Of a stretch of DNA of 64,000 nucleotides, positions 43,128 through 50,982 are shown one piece after another (position 1 is the stretch's first letter; the number at the start of each line of letters is the position of its first letter). The notes under the pieces are model-generated. The model searched no databases. It saw nothing but the letters and a program-made list of their open reading frames with translations, and was not told the origin of the DNA. The stretch is from Bradyrhizobium sp. RD5-C2. GTDB lineage: Bacteria; Pseudomonadota; Alphaproteobacteria; Rhizobiales; Xanthobacteraceae. A program made the translations under genes and the position numbers. The DNA is taken from NCBI RefSeq assembly GCF_019972155.1, contig NZ_BOVL01000011.1:28120-92119 (forward strand), in the 5' to 3' direction.

Positions 43128-44792
43128 TCAGTTCTTGACCGCGAACACCCACAGCGAGCCGCCGGGTGGGACCTTGGCTAGCCGCTCGTCGCCCGAGAAC
43201 AGCGAATAGACGCCGCCATAGCCCGAGGTGACGGCGACATACTGCACGCCGTCCTGCTGCCAGGTCACGGGTTGTCCTTCGATGCCCGAGCCGGTCTGGA
43301 ACTGCCAGAGCTTCTTGCCGCTGTCCGCGTCGAATGCCTCGAATTCGCCAGTCAGCTGACCGGAGAACACCACGCCGCCCGCCGTGGAGAGCACACCCGA
43401 GAAGCGCGGAATGTCGCTCGGCACTTCCCACTTCGCCTTGCCGGTCATCGGATCGATCGCCTTGAGATGGCCGCGCGGTCCGGTGCCCCATTCCCAGGGA
43501 TCGGTGAGGTCCATGCCGACATACCATTCGCCCTGCTTGAACGTCACCGGTTCGGACTTGTACTTGCCGCCGAAGGCGAGCGTGTTGGCATAGGCGAGGC
43601 CGGTCTGCGGATTGAATGACATCGGCTCCCAGTTCTTGCCGCCGAGGATCGACGGGTAGACGGTGACCTTCTTGCCGTCACGCGCATCCTTGACGACGTC
43701 GGTCTCGATCGGCCGCCCGGTCTTCAGGTCTACACCGGTGGCCCAGTTGACGTTCACATAAGGATTTGCCGCGAGCAGCTTGCCGTTGGTGCGGTCGAGC
43801 ACGTAGAAGAAGCCGTTGCGGTTGGCATCCATCAGCACCTTGGTCGGCTTGCCCTCGACATTCATGTCGGCGAGCACCATCTCGGCCACCGAGTCATAGT
43901 CGAACGGATTGTTCGGCGAGAACTGGTAATGCCACTTGATCTTGCCGGTCTTCGGATCGAGCGCCAGCACCGAGCAGGTGTAGAGGTTGTCGCCGGGACG
44001 CACCGCCGAGTTGAACGGTCCGGGATTGCCGATACCCCAATACACGGTGTTCAGTTCGGCATCATAGGAGCCGGTGATCCAGGTCGATCCGCCGCCCAGC
44101 TTCCAGGTGTCGCCCTTCCAGGTATCGCCGCCGGGCTCGTCCGGAGTCGGGATCGTGTAGGTCCGCCAGAGCTTCTTGCCGGTCGCCGGATCCCAGCCGT
44201 CGATGAAGCCGCGGGTGCCGAATTCGGCGCCGGAGATGCCGGTGATCACGACGCCATCGGCGACCAGCGGCGCCACCGTCATCGAGTAGCCTTCCTTGAT
44301 GTCCGCGGCCTTTTCGCGCCACAGCTCTTTGCCGGTCTTGGCATCGAGCGCGATCACATTGGCGTCGAGGGTGGTGCGGAACAATTTGCCGTCATACAGG
44401 GCCGCGCCGCGATTGATGATGCCGCAGCAGACGATACGCGGCGTCTCGGCGGGATACTCGACCTTGGTCTTCCAGATCTGCTTGCCGGTCTTGGCGTCGA
44501 TCGCGATCGTGGCGCTGTGCGTGGTGACGTAAAGGACGCCCTGGTAGACGAGCGGCTGCGATTCCTCGCTGCGGTCGTCGTTCAAGCTGTAATTCCAGAC
44601 CGGGACCAGATTCTTGACGGTGTCCTTGTTGATCTGGTTCAGCGTCGAGAAGCGCTGAAGGTTGTAGCCCATACCATAATTGAGAACGTTCGATGTATCA
44701 GTCGCGCCCTTCACCAACTGCTCGTTGGTCTGAGCGCTTGCACCATAAGATGCAAGAATCACGAGGCTTGCGGCCAGCGCAATGCGTCTCAT
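43128..44792 (-). CDS. PQQ-dependent alcohol dehydrogenase with lanthanide signature
   Basis: A 554-residue beta-propeller quinoprotein of the methanol/ethanol dehydrogenase family, acting in the periplasm. The signal peptide is MRRIALAASLVILASYGASA. The vicinal disulfide motif is IVCCGIINRG. The catalytic aspartate lies in NPFDYDSVAEM: the Asp-Tyr-Asp pattern (codons at 43893-43901), with a second Asp two residues after the catalytic one, is the mark of lanthanide-dependent XoxF/ExaF/PedH enzymes; calcium enzymes carry Ala or Ser there. SDIPRFSGVLSTAGG and SGYGGVYSLF are late propeller segments. The length and the NPGPFNSAVRPGDNLYT region look closer to the ethanol type than to XoxF5. ATG 44792 is favoured over 44795 by GGAGG spacing. 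Confidence 0.93.
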   Translation of the reverse strand: MRRIALAASLVILASYGASAQTNEQLVKGATDTSNVLNYGMGYNLQRFSTLNQINKDTVKNLVPVWNYSLNDDRSEESQPLVYQGVLYVTTHSATIAIDAKTGKQIWKTKVEYPAETPRIVCCGIINRGAALYDGKLFRTTLDANVIALDAKTGKELWREKAADIKEGYSMTVAPLVADGVVITGISGAEFGTRGFIDGWDPATGKKLWRTYTIPTPDEPGGDTWKGDTWKLGGGSTWITGSYDAELNTVYWGIGNPGPFNSAVRPGDNLYTCSVLALDPKTGKIKWHYQFSPNNPFDYDSVAEMVLADMNVEGKPTKVLMDANRNGFFYVLDRTNGKLLAANPYVNVNWATGVDLKTGRPIETDVVKDARDGKKVTVYPSILGGKNWEPMSFNPQTGLAYANTLAFGGKYKSEPVTFKQGEWYVGMDLTDPWEWGTGPRGHLKAIDPMTGKAKWEVPSDIPRFSGVLSTAGGVVFSGQLTGEFEAFDADSGKKLWQFQTGSGIEGQPVTWQQDGVQYVAVTSGYGGVYSLFSGDERLAKVPPGGSLWVFAVKN

Positions 44793-45019
44793 CATATCCT
44801 CCCAATGAACCTTTTCCCGCACGCCTATTCCTGACGTTGCGACGGAACCATCCCCCTGAAACCAAAACGGGTCAATACGAAAACGTGAACGAACCCCAGC
44901 AGCCTCAAGAGACCGGTCGAAAGCCTCAGGTTTTCGCTGATGCGCCCGTAGCTTACCGCCACGTGGAATACACAACGCCATGTGCGACCCGCCGCTATGC
45001 CGCAGCGCGAACGGTTCGA

Positions 45020-45265
45020 TCAGCTAGACGGCGCATGCGGACAGGCACTCGGACGCGGCTTGGTGCCCCGCTTGTCCGGCGGCACATTGCAATTGTCGAT
45101 GCGCTGCTCGTCGGTCCATTTGCGTCCAAGCCGCTCCTTGCCAGTGAGCGTGCGCTGCTGGACAACCTCTGCCGATGGGGCAGGGGCCTTGTTCTGCGCG
45201 GACGCGGGCGCGGCCAGACCGAGCGCAACCAGGCAGCCCAACGTGGTCCTGCAAATGTCGCTCAT
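45020..45265 (-). CDS. Small secreted protein, 81 residues
   Basis: A short protein with a good signal peptide (MSDICRTTLGCLVALGLAAPASAQ) and a mature part of about 57 residues that is basic and proline-rich, containing GRKWTDEQRIDNCNVPPDK. Two cysteines sit in the mature part (NCNV and SACPH). The hydrophilic mature region is probably a small periplasmic protein. Its gene lies 224 bases ahead of the dehydrogenase gene on the same strand and may be part of the same regulated block, but I know no function. It is divergent from the lanmodulin-like gene. Confidence 0.6.
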   Translation of the reverse strand: MSDICRTTLGCLVALGLAAPASAQNKAPAPSAEVVQQRTLTGKERLGRKWTDEQRIDNCNVPPDKRGTKPRPSACPHAPSS

Positions 45266-45443
45266 GGGTCACCTCGCTTGTTCCGGTGCAATGCCATCCG
45301 AACGCCACAGATGATCCGTGAGGAAGTTTCTTTCCACCCGAAACCTGACAGGTCTCGCGGGTTGCACTAGCTGTGGGAAGCTTCGTCGAAGCTGCTATGG
45401 TGGGCCGGTATCTTTGCGGAGCGACACTCAAGGGAGACGAACG

Positions 45444-45844
45444 ATGATTTCGCGCCGATCGCTTGCTTTGACTTTGGCCATGGCCGTGCTCTCAGGTCCT
45501 GCCCTGGCCGCAACGGGCGGTCGCAGCGCGCTCAAGATGCTCGATCCCGACAATGACGGCACGGTCGACCTTGCCGAGGCCAAGAAGGCTGCCGCCGATC
45601 TGTTCGCGAAGCTCGATCCCGATCACGACGGCACGCTCGACGTGCGCGAATTGCGCGGACGGCTGACTGCGAAAGAGCTCAAGATGGCGGATCCGGATCA
45701 CGACGGCACCCTGACGCTCGACGAGTATCTCGCGGTCGTCGAGCAGCGGTTTTCAAGGCCGCCGATCCCGACAATGACGGAACGCTGGATGCGAAGGAGT
45801 TGAAGTCGCGCGCCGGCCGGGCGCTGCTGCGCCTGCTCAAATAG
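45444..45844 (+). pseudogene. Lanmodulin-like EF-hand protein with a frameshift before the fourth EF hand
   Basis: The frame from ATG 45444 reads a signal peptide (ending SGPALAATGG) and three EF-hand loops at residues 34-45, 58-69 and 83-94, each with Pro at loop position 2 (DPDNDG, DPDHDG, DPDHDG), then shifts near residue 103 and stops at 45803. In another frame the sequence continues with a fourth loop (DPDNDGTLDAKE) and a natural stop at 45842-45844. The TTTTC at 45750-45754 marks the break: reading TTC instead of TTTTC restores QRFKAADPDNDG with normal spacing, so two extra T residues are the simplest change. Loop spacings of 24, 25 and 24 residues and the Pro in each loop fit, from memory, lanmodulin, the periplasmic lanthanide-binding protein. 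The third loop has Thr at position 9. Truncation, sequencing error or real loss remain open. Confidence 0.85.
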
Positions 45845-46185
45845 GTCCGTGCCTGCGCATCTCGCCGGGCTGATCCCGGTTATCGACGCTGGATTCCGCG
45901 CATAACAAAAAAAGTTGCGATTTCGCTCTTGGGCAAGACGCCGCCGGCGTGATCGGGTTTGCTTATCGGTACGTAGCCGCCCGGCAGCCGGAAAATGCCT
46001 GACAGATCAGCGTCGGGGTTTCCCAATCGTTTCAAAGCCGGGCGGACGTCAGCGAGCCGTCGTCCGTTTCGGCATGCCCAGCAGCGAAGTCGGGTCCTTA
46101 CCCGGCCGGCTTGCGCCCTGGAACAGCCAGCCCTAGCTTGCCGCGCGGCGCGACGCTTGCGCCAACATATACTTGGGAGAAGGAA
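45845..46185. promoter_or_regulatory. Intergenic region upstream of pqqA
   Basis: This 341-base stretch lies between the lanmodulin-like gene and pqqA. Frames across it are short and unconvincing. An A-run at about 45907 and the good ribosome site GGGAGAAGGAA at 46175-46185 are the clear features. It presumably holds the pqqA promoter, but I cannot mark its -35/-10 boxes. Confidence 0.35.
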
Positions 46186-46266
46186 ATGGCCTGGAAAACA
46201 CCGAAGATCGTTGAAGTGCCGGTTGGCATGGAAATCAACATGTACGCCTGCGCAGCGCGCAAATAA
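46186..46266 (+). CDS. pqqA: PQQ precursor peptide
   Basis: A 26-residue peptide starting MAWKTPKIVEV and ending ACAARK. It has the PqqA hallmarks: Glu16 and Tyr20 in MEINMY, three residues apart, which the radical-SAM enzyme PqqE joins to start PQQ synthesis; the rest of the peptide is cut away. The ribosome site GGGAGAAGGAA is just upstream. It is shorter than usual gene-finding limits. The pqqBCDE genes do not follow: the next gene, 206 bases on, is an outer-membrane-type protein. It may therefore be an extra pqqA copy supplying more precursor when the PQQ dehydrogenase is made, with the enzymes elsewhere in the genome. Confidence 0.95.
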   Translation: MAWKTPKIVEVPVGMEINMYACAARK

Positions 46267-46472
46267 TCCGAGACAAGTAACGCGAGGCAGCCTGCCCGGC
46301 CCGAGCAGCTTGCTGCATCGAGCCGCGGCAGGCGTCTTTCGCGGCCGCGATGCTGCCGCTCGAATTTCCTGCAGATCCTTCCCACAACACGTTGAAATCG
46401 AGACCACCTGCGCGATTGGCGGGCCATGCTGCTTTGTCCTACAGTGCGGCTTGAGGCGGTGGTCCGGGGACG

Positions 46473-47357
46473 ATGAGTTTCGAAATCAGGCGAGGGCGTT
46501 GGGTGGGCGTGCTGGGCGCGGCGATTGCCGGCGTCGCGGCCGTGCTGCCGCTCGGCGCCTACGCCGAGGGCTTTGATACCGAGCATATCTTCGGCTTCAT
46601 GATCGGCTCCGATGTGGGCGACGTCGGCGAGCGGGAATTCCAGAGCCAGACCACCGGGCGCTTCGCCAAGGATGGCGGCCGCTATCGCGCGCTCAATCAG
46701 GAGATGGAGCTCGAGCTCGTTCCGGCGCCGAACTTTCGTGTCGAACTCGGCACGTCGTTCAGCGCTTACGATATCAATCGCGTCCCGGGCTTTGATGATC
46801 GCCGCCAGTTGTCGTGGCAAAGCGTGTCGGTCGATTTTCGTTATCGCTTTCTCGATCGTGAGGCGGCGCCCTTCGGCATGACGGTCGCGCTGGAGACACG
46901 CGCCGGCCGCGTCGATGAAACGACGGCCGCGGCAGTCCGCAGCTACGGCACCGAGCTCACGGTGGCGTTCGACCGTGAGGTGATCCCGAATCTGGTGGTG
47001 GCGGCGCTGAACGTTAGCTACGAGCCCGAATGGACGCGGATGCCGCGCACCGGCACCGCAGAGCAGGATGCCACGATCGGCGTCGCGTTTGGCCTGATGG
47101 CCAAGGTGAGGCCGGATATCCTGATCGGCGGCGAAGCGCGTTATTTCAGGAAGTATGACGGGATCGGCCTTGATGAACTGTCCGGGCAGGCGCTGTTCAT
47201 CGGTCCGACCGCCTATTTTCAGCTCTCGGAGCGCTCGCGCCTGACTGCGACCTGGAGCGTCCAGGCCTGGGGGCAGCGGGCCGGCAGCAATGCCGCCCTC
47301 GACCTGGTCAATTTCGAGCGCCACCAGGCGCGGCTGGTGTACGGTCTGAACTTCTAG
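46473..47357 (+). CDS. Probable outer-membrane beta-barrel protein, 294 residues
   Basis: The protein has a signal-like N-terminus (VGVLGAAIAGVAAVLPLGAYAEG), then alternating hydrophobic/polar strands (MELELVPAPNFRVELGTSF, SVSVDFRYRFLDRE) and ends in a C-terminal Phe (LVYGLNF), typical of barrel proteins inserted by Bam. No lipobox is seen. The family is unknown to me. It lies between pqqA and an ABC system in a quinoprotein island, so a porin-like role for lanthanide, PQQ or alcohol entry is possible but unproven. The upstream ribosome site is weak and no earlier start is convincing. Confidence 0.65.
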   Translation: MSFEIRRGRWVGVLGAAIAGVAAVLPLGAYAEGFDTEHIFGFMIGSDVGDVGEREFQSQTTGRFAKDGGRYRALNQEMELELVPAPNFRVELGTSFSAYDINRVPGFDDRRQLSWQSVSVDFRYRFLDREAAPFGMTVALETRAGRVDETTAAAVRSYGTELTVAFDREVIPNLVVAALNVSYEPEWTRMPRTGTAEQDATIGVAFGLMAKVRPDILIGGEARYFRKYDGIGLDELSGQALFIGPTAYFQLSERSRLTATWSVQAWGQRAGSNAALDLVNFERHQARLVYGLNF

Positions 47358-47459
47358 AGCCGGGTTCCCGCGCCCTGTCACGAGCCTGTGAAACCCTGAC
47401 CTGGCTGATTACGTATTCCGTCGTGTTATCTATTTCGTGAGCACGCTTAGGGATCGCGC

Positions 47460-47696
47460 ATGAACCCGATTGATCTGATCGTCACCGTATGTGCCGTGCT
47501 GTCGCCCGCCACCTGCGAGGAGCAGCATCTGGTGTTCAACTGGAGCGGTTCGCTGCAACAATGCGCCATGGCCGCGCCGCCTTACATCGCGCAATGGGTC
47601 GGCGAACATCCGAAATGGACGGCGGTGCGATGGCGTTGCGAATATCCGCACACCAACGATCGCGCCGGCACGGACGGCAAACCGCCGGCGGCCTAG
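47460..47696 (+). CDS. Hypothetical protein, 78 residues
   Basis: A short protein starting MNPIDLIVTVCAVLSPATCEE and continuing LVFNWSGSLQQCAMAAPPYIAQWVGEHPKW. Four cysteines (VCAV, TCEE, QCAM, RCEY) could form two disulfides, and the pattern resembles small periplasmic proteins, although the first 15 residues are only weakly like a signal peptide. The end is basic and proline-rich. I recognise no family. The gene ends three bases before the opposing gene's stop at 47700. Confidence 0.6.
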   Translation: MNPIDLIVTVCAVLSPATCEEQHLVFNWSGSLQQCAMAAPPYIAQWVGEHPKWTAVRWRCEYPHTNDRAGTDGKPPAA

Positions 47697-47699
47697 CTG

Positions 47700-48053
47700 T
47701 TACTTGTTGCAGTCCTTCAAGTCCTTGTCGGACACCGAAAACACGGCATCGGCCTTGATCTCCATGTCGCGAACGAAGCACTGCTTTGCGCCGCTGTAGC
47801 CGACCTTGGCATCGTAGCGGCCGGGCTCGACGCCGGTGATCCGCAGGCGCTCGTCGTGGTCGACTTCCTTGTCCTTGTCGTTGAGCGTCTGGTTAGGACC
47901 CCACTCGTTCTTGCCTGCCGGCGACAGCTCGAAGCTCGAAATCGTGGCGCTGGTCAGATTCCACAGCCGGATGCCTTTGCCCTTGCTTTGGGCGAGCACT
48001 GTGGCCGGCAGCACAAGCAACGCAATACCAACAGCAATCGACGCACGCGGCAT
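47700..48053 (-). CDS. Secreted hypothetical protein, 117 residues
   Basis: A clear signal peptide (MPRASIAVGIALLVLPATVLAQ) is followed by a mature domain: IRLWNLTSATISSFELSPAGKNEWGPNQTLNDKD, then DHDERLRITGVEPGRYDAKVGY and two cysteines (QCFVRD and the C-terminal DCNK) likely to be disulfide-bonded. The pattern is of a small beta-sandwich, as seen in a family of conserved secreted proteins in this clade. The name of a function is not known to me. It ends next to the opposing 47460 gene and is upstream of the ABC ATPase gene, which reads the same way from 48804. Confidence 0.7.
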   Translation of the reverse strand: MPRASIAVGIALLVLPATVLAQSKGKGIRLWNLTSATISSFELSPAGKNEWGPNQTLNDKDKEVDHDERLRITGVEPGRYDAKVGYSGAKQCFVRDMEIKADAVFSVSDKDLKDCNK

Positions 48054-48093
48054 CCAACCTCTCCCTTACGCTTCGTCCAAGGATGACGGCGTC

Positions 48094-48804
48094 TCACATA
48101 TTTGCAAGGTCCAACTGTGAGAGCCGCCGCTTGATTTCGTCGATCTCCGGTTCGCTGCGCGTTGCGCGCGGCGCGGCAATGGTTTCGACGTGAAGGATTC
48201 GGGCGGGTCGCGGCGACAGGAAGAACAGGCGGTCTCCGAGGCGGACTGCGTCGTCGAGATCGTGGGTGACGAGGAGCGTCATCATCTTCCGGCTGGCGAC
48301 CAGCGTGGCGACCTGGTCGCGCAACCGCCCCGCAAGCGCATTGTCGAGCGAGGCCAGCGGCTCATCGAGGATGAGGAAATCCGGCTCGATGGCGAAGGCG
48401 CGGGCGAGCGCGACGCGGCGGGCAAGGCCGAGCGACAGCTCACCGGGAAAGTGGTTGCGATGCACGCTCAATTCGAGCACCTCGAACAGCGCCGACAGCG
48501 TGCCGTCGTCGACATGCGGTGCGGCGATCCGCACATTCTCTTCAACGGTGCGCCAGGGCAACAGCCGCGGCTCCTGGAACACCATGCCGAGGCGCATGCC
48601 GGGGGAGCGCGCGACGTGGCCCTGGTAGTTGGCGTCGAGCCCGGCGAGAATCCGGAGCAGGGTGCTCTTGCCGCAGCCCGATGGGCCGAACAGCACGCCA
48701 ACCTCGCCGGCGTTCAATGTGAAGGTGACGTTGTCGAGTACGTCGTGCCGCTTTCCGGCTGCGCTCGCAAAGCTCTTGCCTGTGATATTGACCTCAAGCT
48801 GCAC
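48094..48804 (-). CDS. ABC transporter ATP-binding protein (nitrate/sulfonate/taurine type)
   Basis: A 236-residue ATPase with Walker A GPSGCGKS, a variant signature (ELSLGLARRVALARA, where LSGGQ is changed to LSLGL), Walker B FLILDEPLASLD and the switch histidine TLLVTHD. It resembles the SsuB/TauB/NrtD group. The start overlaps the permease stop by 11 bases (48794-48804), and the binding protein precedes. The altered signature motif should still bind ATP. The operon lies inside the quinoprotein island, so the cargo may be an alcohol-oxidation cofactor or a related acid, which sequence cannot show. Confidence 0.87.
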   Translation of the reverse strand: MQLEVNITGKSFASAAGKRHDVLDNVTFTLNAGEVGVLFGPSGCGKSTLLRILAGLDANYQGHVARSPGMRLGMVFQEPRLLPWRTVEENVRIAAPHVDDGTLSALFEVLELSVHRNHFPGELSLGLARRVALARAFAIEPDFLILDEPLASLDNALAGRLRDQVATLVASRKMMTLLVTHDLDDAVRLGDRLFFLSPRPARILHVETIAAPRATRSEPEIDEIKRRLSQLDLANM

Positions 48805-49531
48805 GGAGCCGCCACCGCGTTAGCCTGGTTTCAAACGGCTGCACCAGCAGGGTCTCGATCACGAGCACGACACCGGCAAAGCTCAGCGAGTAGGCCAGCA
48901 GCAACGGGATGTCGAACAGCTGGAAGGCGACGCCGATCTCGAAGCCGACCCCGTTGGGGCGGCCCAGATATTCGGCGACCAGCACGATCTTCCAGACCAG
49001 CGACAGCCCGGAGCGTGCAGCGGCCGCGATGTAGGGCGCAAGCTGCGGCAGGACCACATGCCGGAAGGCGCGGCCGCGCGGCAAGGCAAACGCCGTTGCC
49101 ATCTCGTCGAGCGCGGGGTCGAGCGCGCGGGCGCCCTCGCGCAGGGTGACGACGGCAGTCGGCAGCTTGTTGATGGCGATGGCCGTGATCGCGGCGACCT
49201 CGGTCAGCCCGGCCCAGATATAGGCCAGCACGATGACGACGAGTGCCGGCAGGTTGAGCAGCAGGATCAGCCAGGGATCGCCGAGGCGATTGGCAAGCGA
49301 CACGCGGCCCATCAGATAACCGATCGCCGAGCCGAGCGCCATGGCGAGGGTGAAGGCCAGCGCGACGCGCGCCAGCGTTGCGCCGAGATTGACGAACAGC
49401 GCGCCCGATCGCGCTTCGACTATGAGGACCGACAGCACCGCCGGCGGCGCCGGCAGCTTCGCATCGCCGATCAACAGCGAGGCGATCCACCAGGTCGCGA
49501 TGAACAGCGCGAATGACAGGAGGCGCAGCAC
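48794..49531 (-). CDS. ABC transporter permease (nitrate/sulfonate/taurine type)
   Basis: A 245-residue membrane protein with about six hydrophobic segments. The conserved coupling region is LREGARALDPALDEMATAFALPRGRAFRHVVLPQLAPYIAAAAR, in parts, placed after the fourth helix as in SsuC/TauC. The stop of the binding-protein gene lies two bases upstream of its start. The start ATG 49531 is preceded by a weak ribosome site in the neighbour's last codons, so translational coupling is likely. The substrate is unknown. Confidence 0.88.
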   Translation of the reverse strand: MLRLLSFALFIATWWIASLLIGDAKLPAPPAVLSVLIVEARSGALFVNLGATLARVALAFTLAMALGSAIGYLMGRVSLANRLGDPWLILLLNLPALVVIVLAYIWAGLTEVAAITAIAINKLPTAVVTLREGARALDPALDEMATAFALPRGRAFRHVVLPQLAPYIAAAARSGLSLVWKIVLVAEYLGRPNGVGFEIGVAFQLFDIPLLLAYSLSFAGVVLVIETLLVQPFETRLTRWRLRAA

Positions 49532-49533
49532 CG

Positions 49534-50529
49534 CTAGTCTCCCGGGATCGCTTGGTAGAACGTGCCGGGATCGAGCTCGGTCGCGGTGCCGACAAGATCG
49601 CGGCCGCCGAGCTGCGCCAGCACCCGGTACAGCACGCGTGCATCCGCCTCTTCGTCAGCGATCGGACGTCGCGGGATGCCCTCACGGTAGCGGTCGCGAT
49701 AGGCGTGTAGCGTCGCCGCATCCTGCGCACCGGTCAGCGGCGCAATCGTGTCCCATTCGGCATTCGAGGTCGCCAGAATCTCTTTCGCGGCGCGCGTCAC
49801 GGCGATGAAGCGGGCCACCAGATCCTTGTTGGCGTTGGCCCAGGCCTCGTCGAACACGTACCCAATCATGGCGATGCGGCCCTTGCTGCCGAGCTTTTGC
49901 AGGATCTCTTCCATGCCGGCGAGCCGGCGAAAGCCTTTGGCCTCAAGCGCCGCGCAGAAATTCCAGTAATTCAGCGTCGCGTCCATCTCGCCGTCGAGCG
50001 TCTTGGCGGTGAGCAGCGGCGGCGCGCCGTAGACGATCGTCGCCTGCGACTTCAGGTCGACGCCGTCCTGCTTCGATGCGGCCTGCAGCAGCAGCCAGTT
50101 CTTGTCGATCGCGCCGCCGGCAACGGCAAGCTTGCGCCCCTTGAGGTCGGCGAGCGTCTTGAGCGGCGAGGCGGCCGGGACCATCACGGCGCCCAGCGCG
50201 CTCGAATAGGGATAGAATTGCAGCTTGGCGCCGAGCGAACGTTCGCGCGACACCCAGGGCCAGTCGGACACCATCACGTCGGCCGAGCCGGAGCGCAGCG
50301 CGATCTTGCCGGCCTCGGGGCTGGCGAGCTCGACGATATCGATCGACAGATTGGCCTTCTTGTCGAGACCATGGGAGCGAATGACGGCCAGTTCCCAGGC
50401 CAGCGTTCCGGTCTTCTGCGCTGCAACGCGGATGGTCTCCGCGCTGCACGAGGTGCCGAACTGCATGACCGCCACGACTGCCGCAGCCAACACCGTGCGT
50501 ACAGAGATGATCATCGTTTGTTGAGCCAC
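49534..50529 (-). CDS. ABC transporter substrate-binding protein (NMT1/TauA type)
   Basis: A 331-residue binding protein. The signal peptide is followed by IRVAAQKTGTLAWELAVI, then SADVMVSDWPWVSRERSLG and GRKLAVAGGAIDKNW, which fit the sulfonate/nitrate/thiamine-precursor group. DGEMDATLNYWNFCAALEAKG is the ligand-facing late segment. The start may be GTG 50529 (near GGGGAA) or ATG 50514. It heads the three-gene ABC operon that reads 50529 to 48094. It lies divergent from the small Cys-rich protein gene at 50616. The place of this importer in PQQ/alcohol gene islands suggests an accessory role. Confidence 0.87.
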   Translation of the reverse strand: MAQQTMIISVRTVLAAAVVAVMQFGTSCSAETIRVAAQKTGTLAWELAVIRSHGLDKKANLSIDIVELASPEAGKIALRSGSADVMVSDWPWVSRERSLGAKLQFYPYSSALGAVMVPAASPLKTLADLKGRKLAVAGGAIDKNWLLLQAASKQDGVDLKSQATIVYGAPPLLTAKTLDGEMDATLNYWNFCAALEAKGFRRLAGMEEILQKLGSKGRIAMIGYVFDEAWANANKDLVARFIAVTRAAKEILATSNAEWDTIAPLTGAQDAATLHAYRDRYREGIPRRPIADEEADARVLYRVLAQLGGRDLVGTATELDPGTFYQAIPGD

Positions 50530-50615
50530 TTCCCCGAATGTTTTCTTTTCTGATCAACATCCATAGCATAGCTTGCCGGAAGAGAAGAGGAAGCAGGACC
50601 ATGGCAGGAGCTGGC

Positions 50616-50957
50616 ATGCTACGACCGATTGTCGCCGTCCTGGTGCTCGCCGGGACGACCATCAGCGTGCTGGCCCAGGAGATCAACGACTATCCAACCT
50701 CGGCGCGGGCCGAATATGTGTTCGGCTGCATGAAGTCCAATGGCGAATCGCGGCAGTCGATCGAACAATGTTCCTGCTCGATCGACGTGGTCGCCTCGAT
50801 CATCCCCTATGACCGCTACGTCACTGCCGAGACCGTGCTGAGCATGGCGCAGGTGCGCGGCAATCTGGGCGGCCAGTTCCGCTCGTCCGAGCAGGCCGCC
50901 AACGCGCTCAGCGACCTCAGGCGGGCGCAGGCCGAGGCCGAAGTCAGGTGCTTCTAG
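50616..50957 (+). CDS. Small secreted Cys-rich protein, 113 residues
   Basis: The protein starts MLRPIVAVLVLAGTTISVLAQ, a good signal peptide, then has INDYPTSARAEYVFGCMKSNGES and QCSCSIDVVASIIPYDRYV, ending AEAEVRCF. Four cysteines are placed so as to form two disulfides. ATG 50616 follows AGGAG with 6 bases between; ATG 50601 is a possible earlier start. It is conserved-looking and unknown. It is divergent from the binding protein gene and convergent with the SoxYZ-like gene, so it sits amid quinoprotein accessory genes and may be one of them. Confidence 0.7.
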   Translation: MLRPIVAVLVLAGTTISVLAQEINDYPTSARAEYVFGCMKSNGESRQSIEQCSCSIDVVASIIPYDRYVTAETVLSMAQVRGNLGGQFRSSEQAANALSDLRRAQAEAEVRCF

Positions 50958-50982
50958 CGTCGATCGTGAGATCGCGAGCGCG

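Noticed and set aside
45020..45431. Longer minus-strand frame of 135 codons over the small secreted protein
   Set aside because: The 45024-45431 frame has no signal peptide or ribosome site; the 81-residue frame in the other phase has both a signal peptide and a sensible length.
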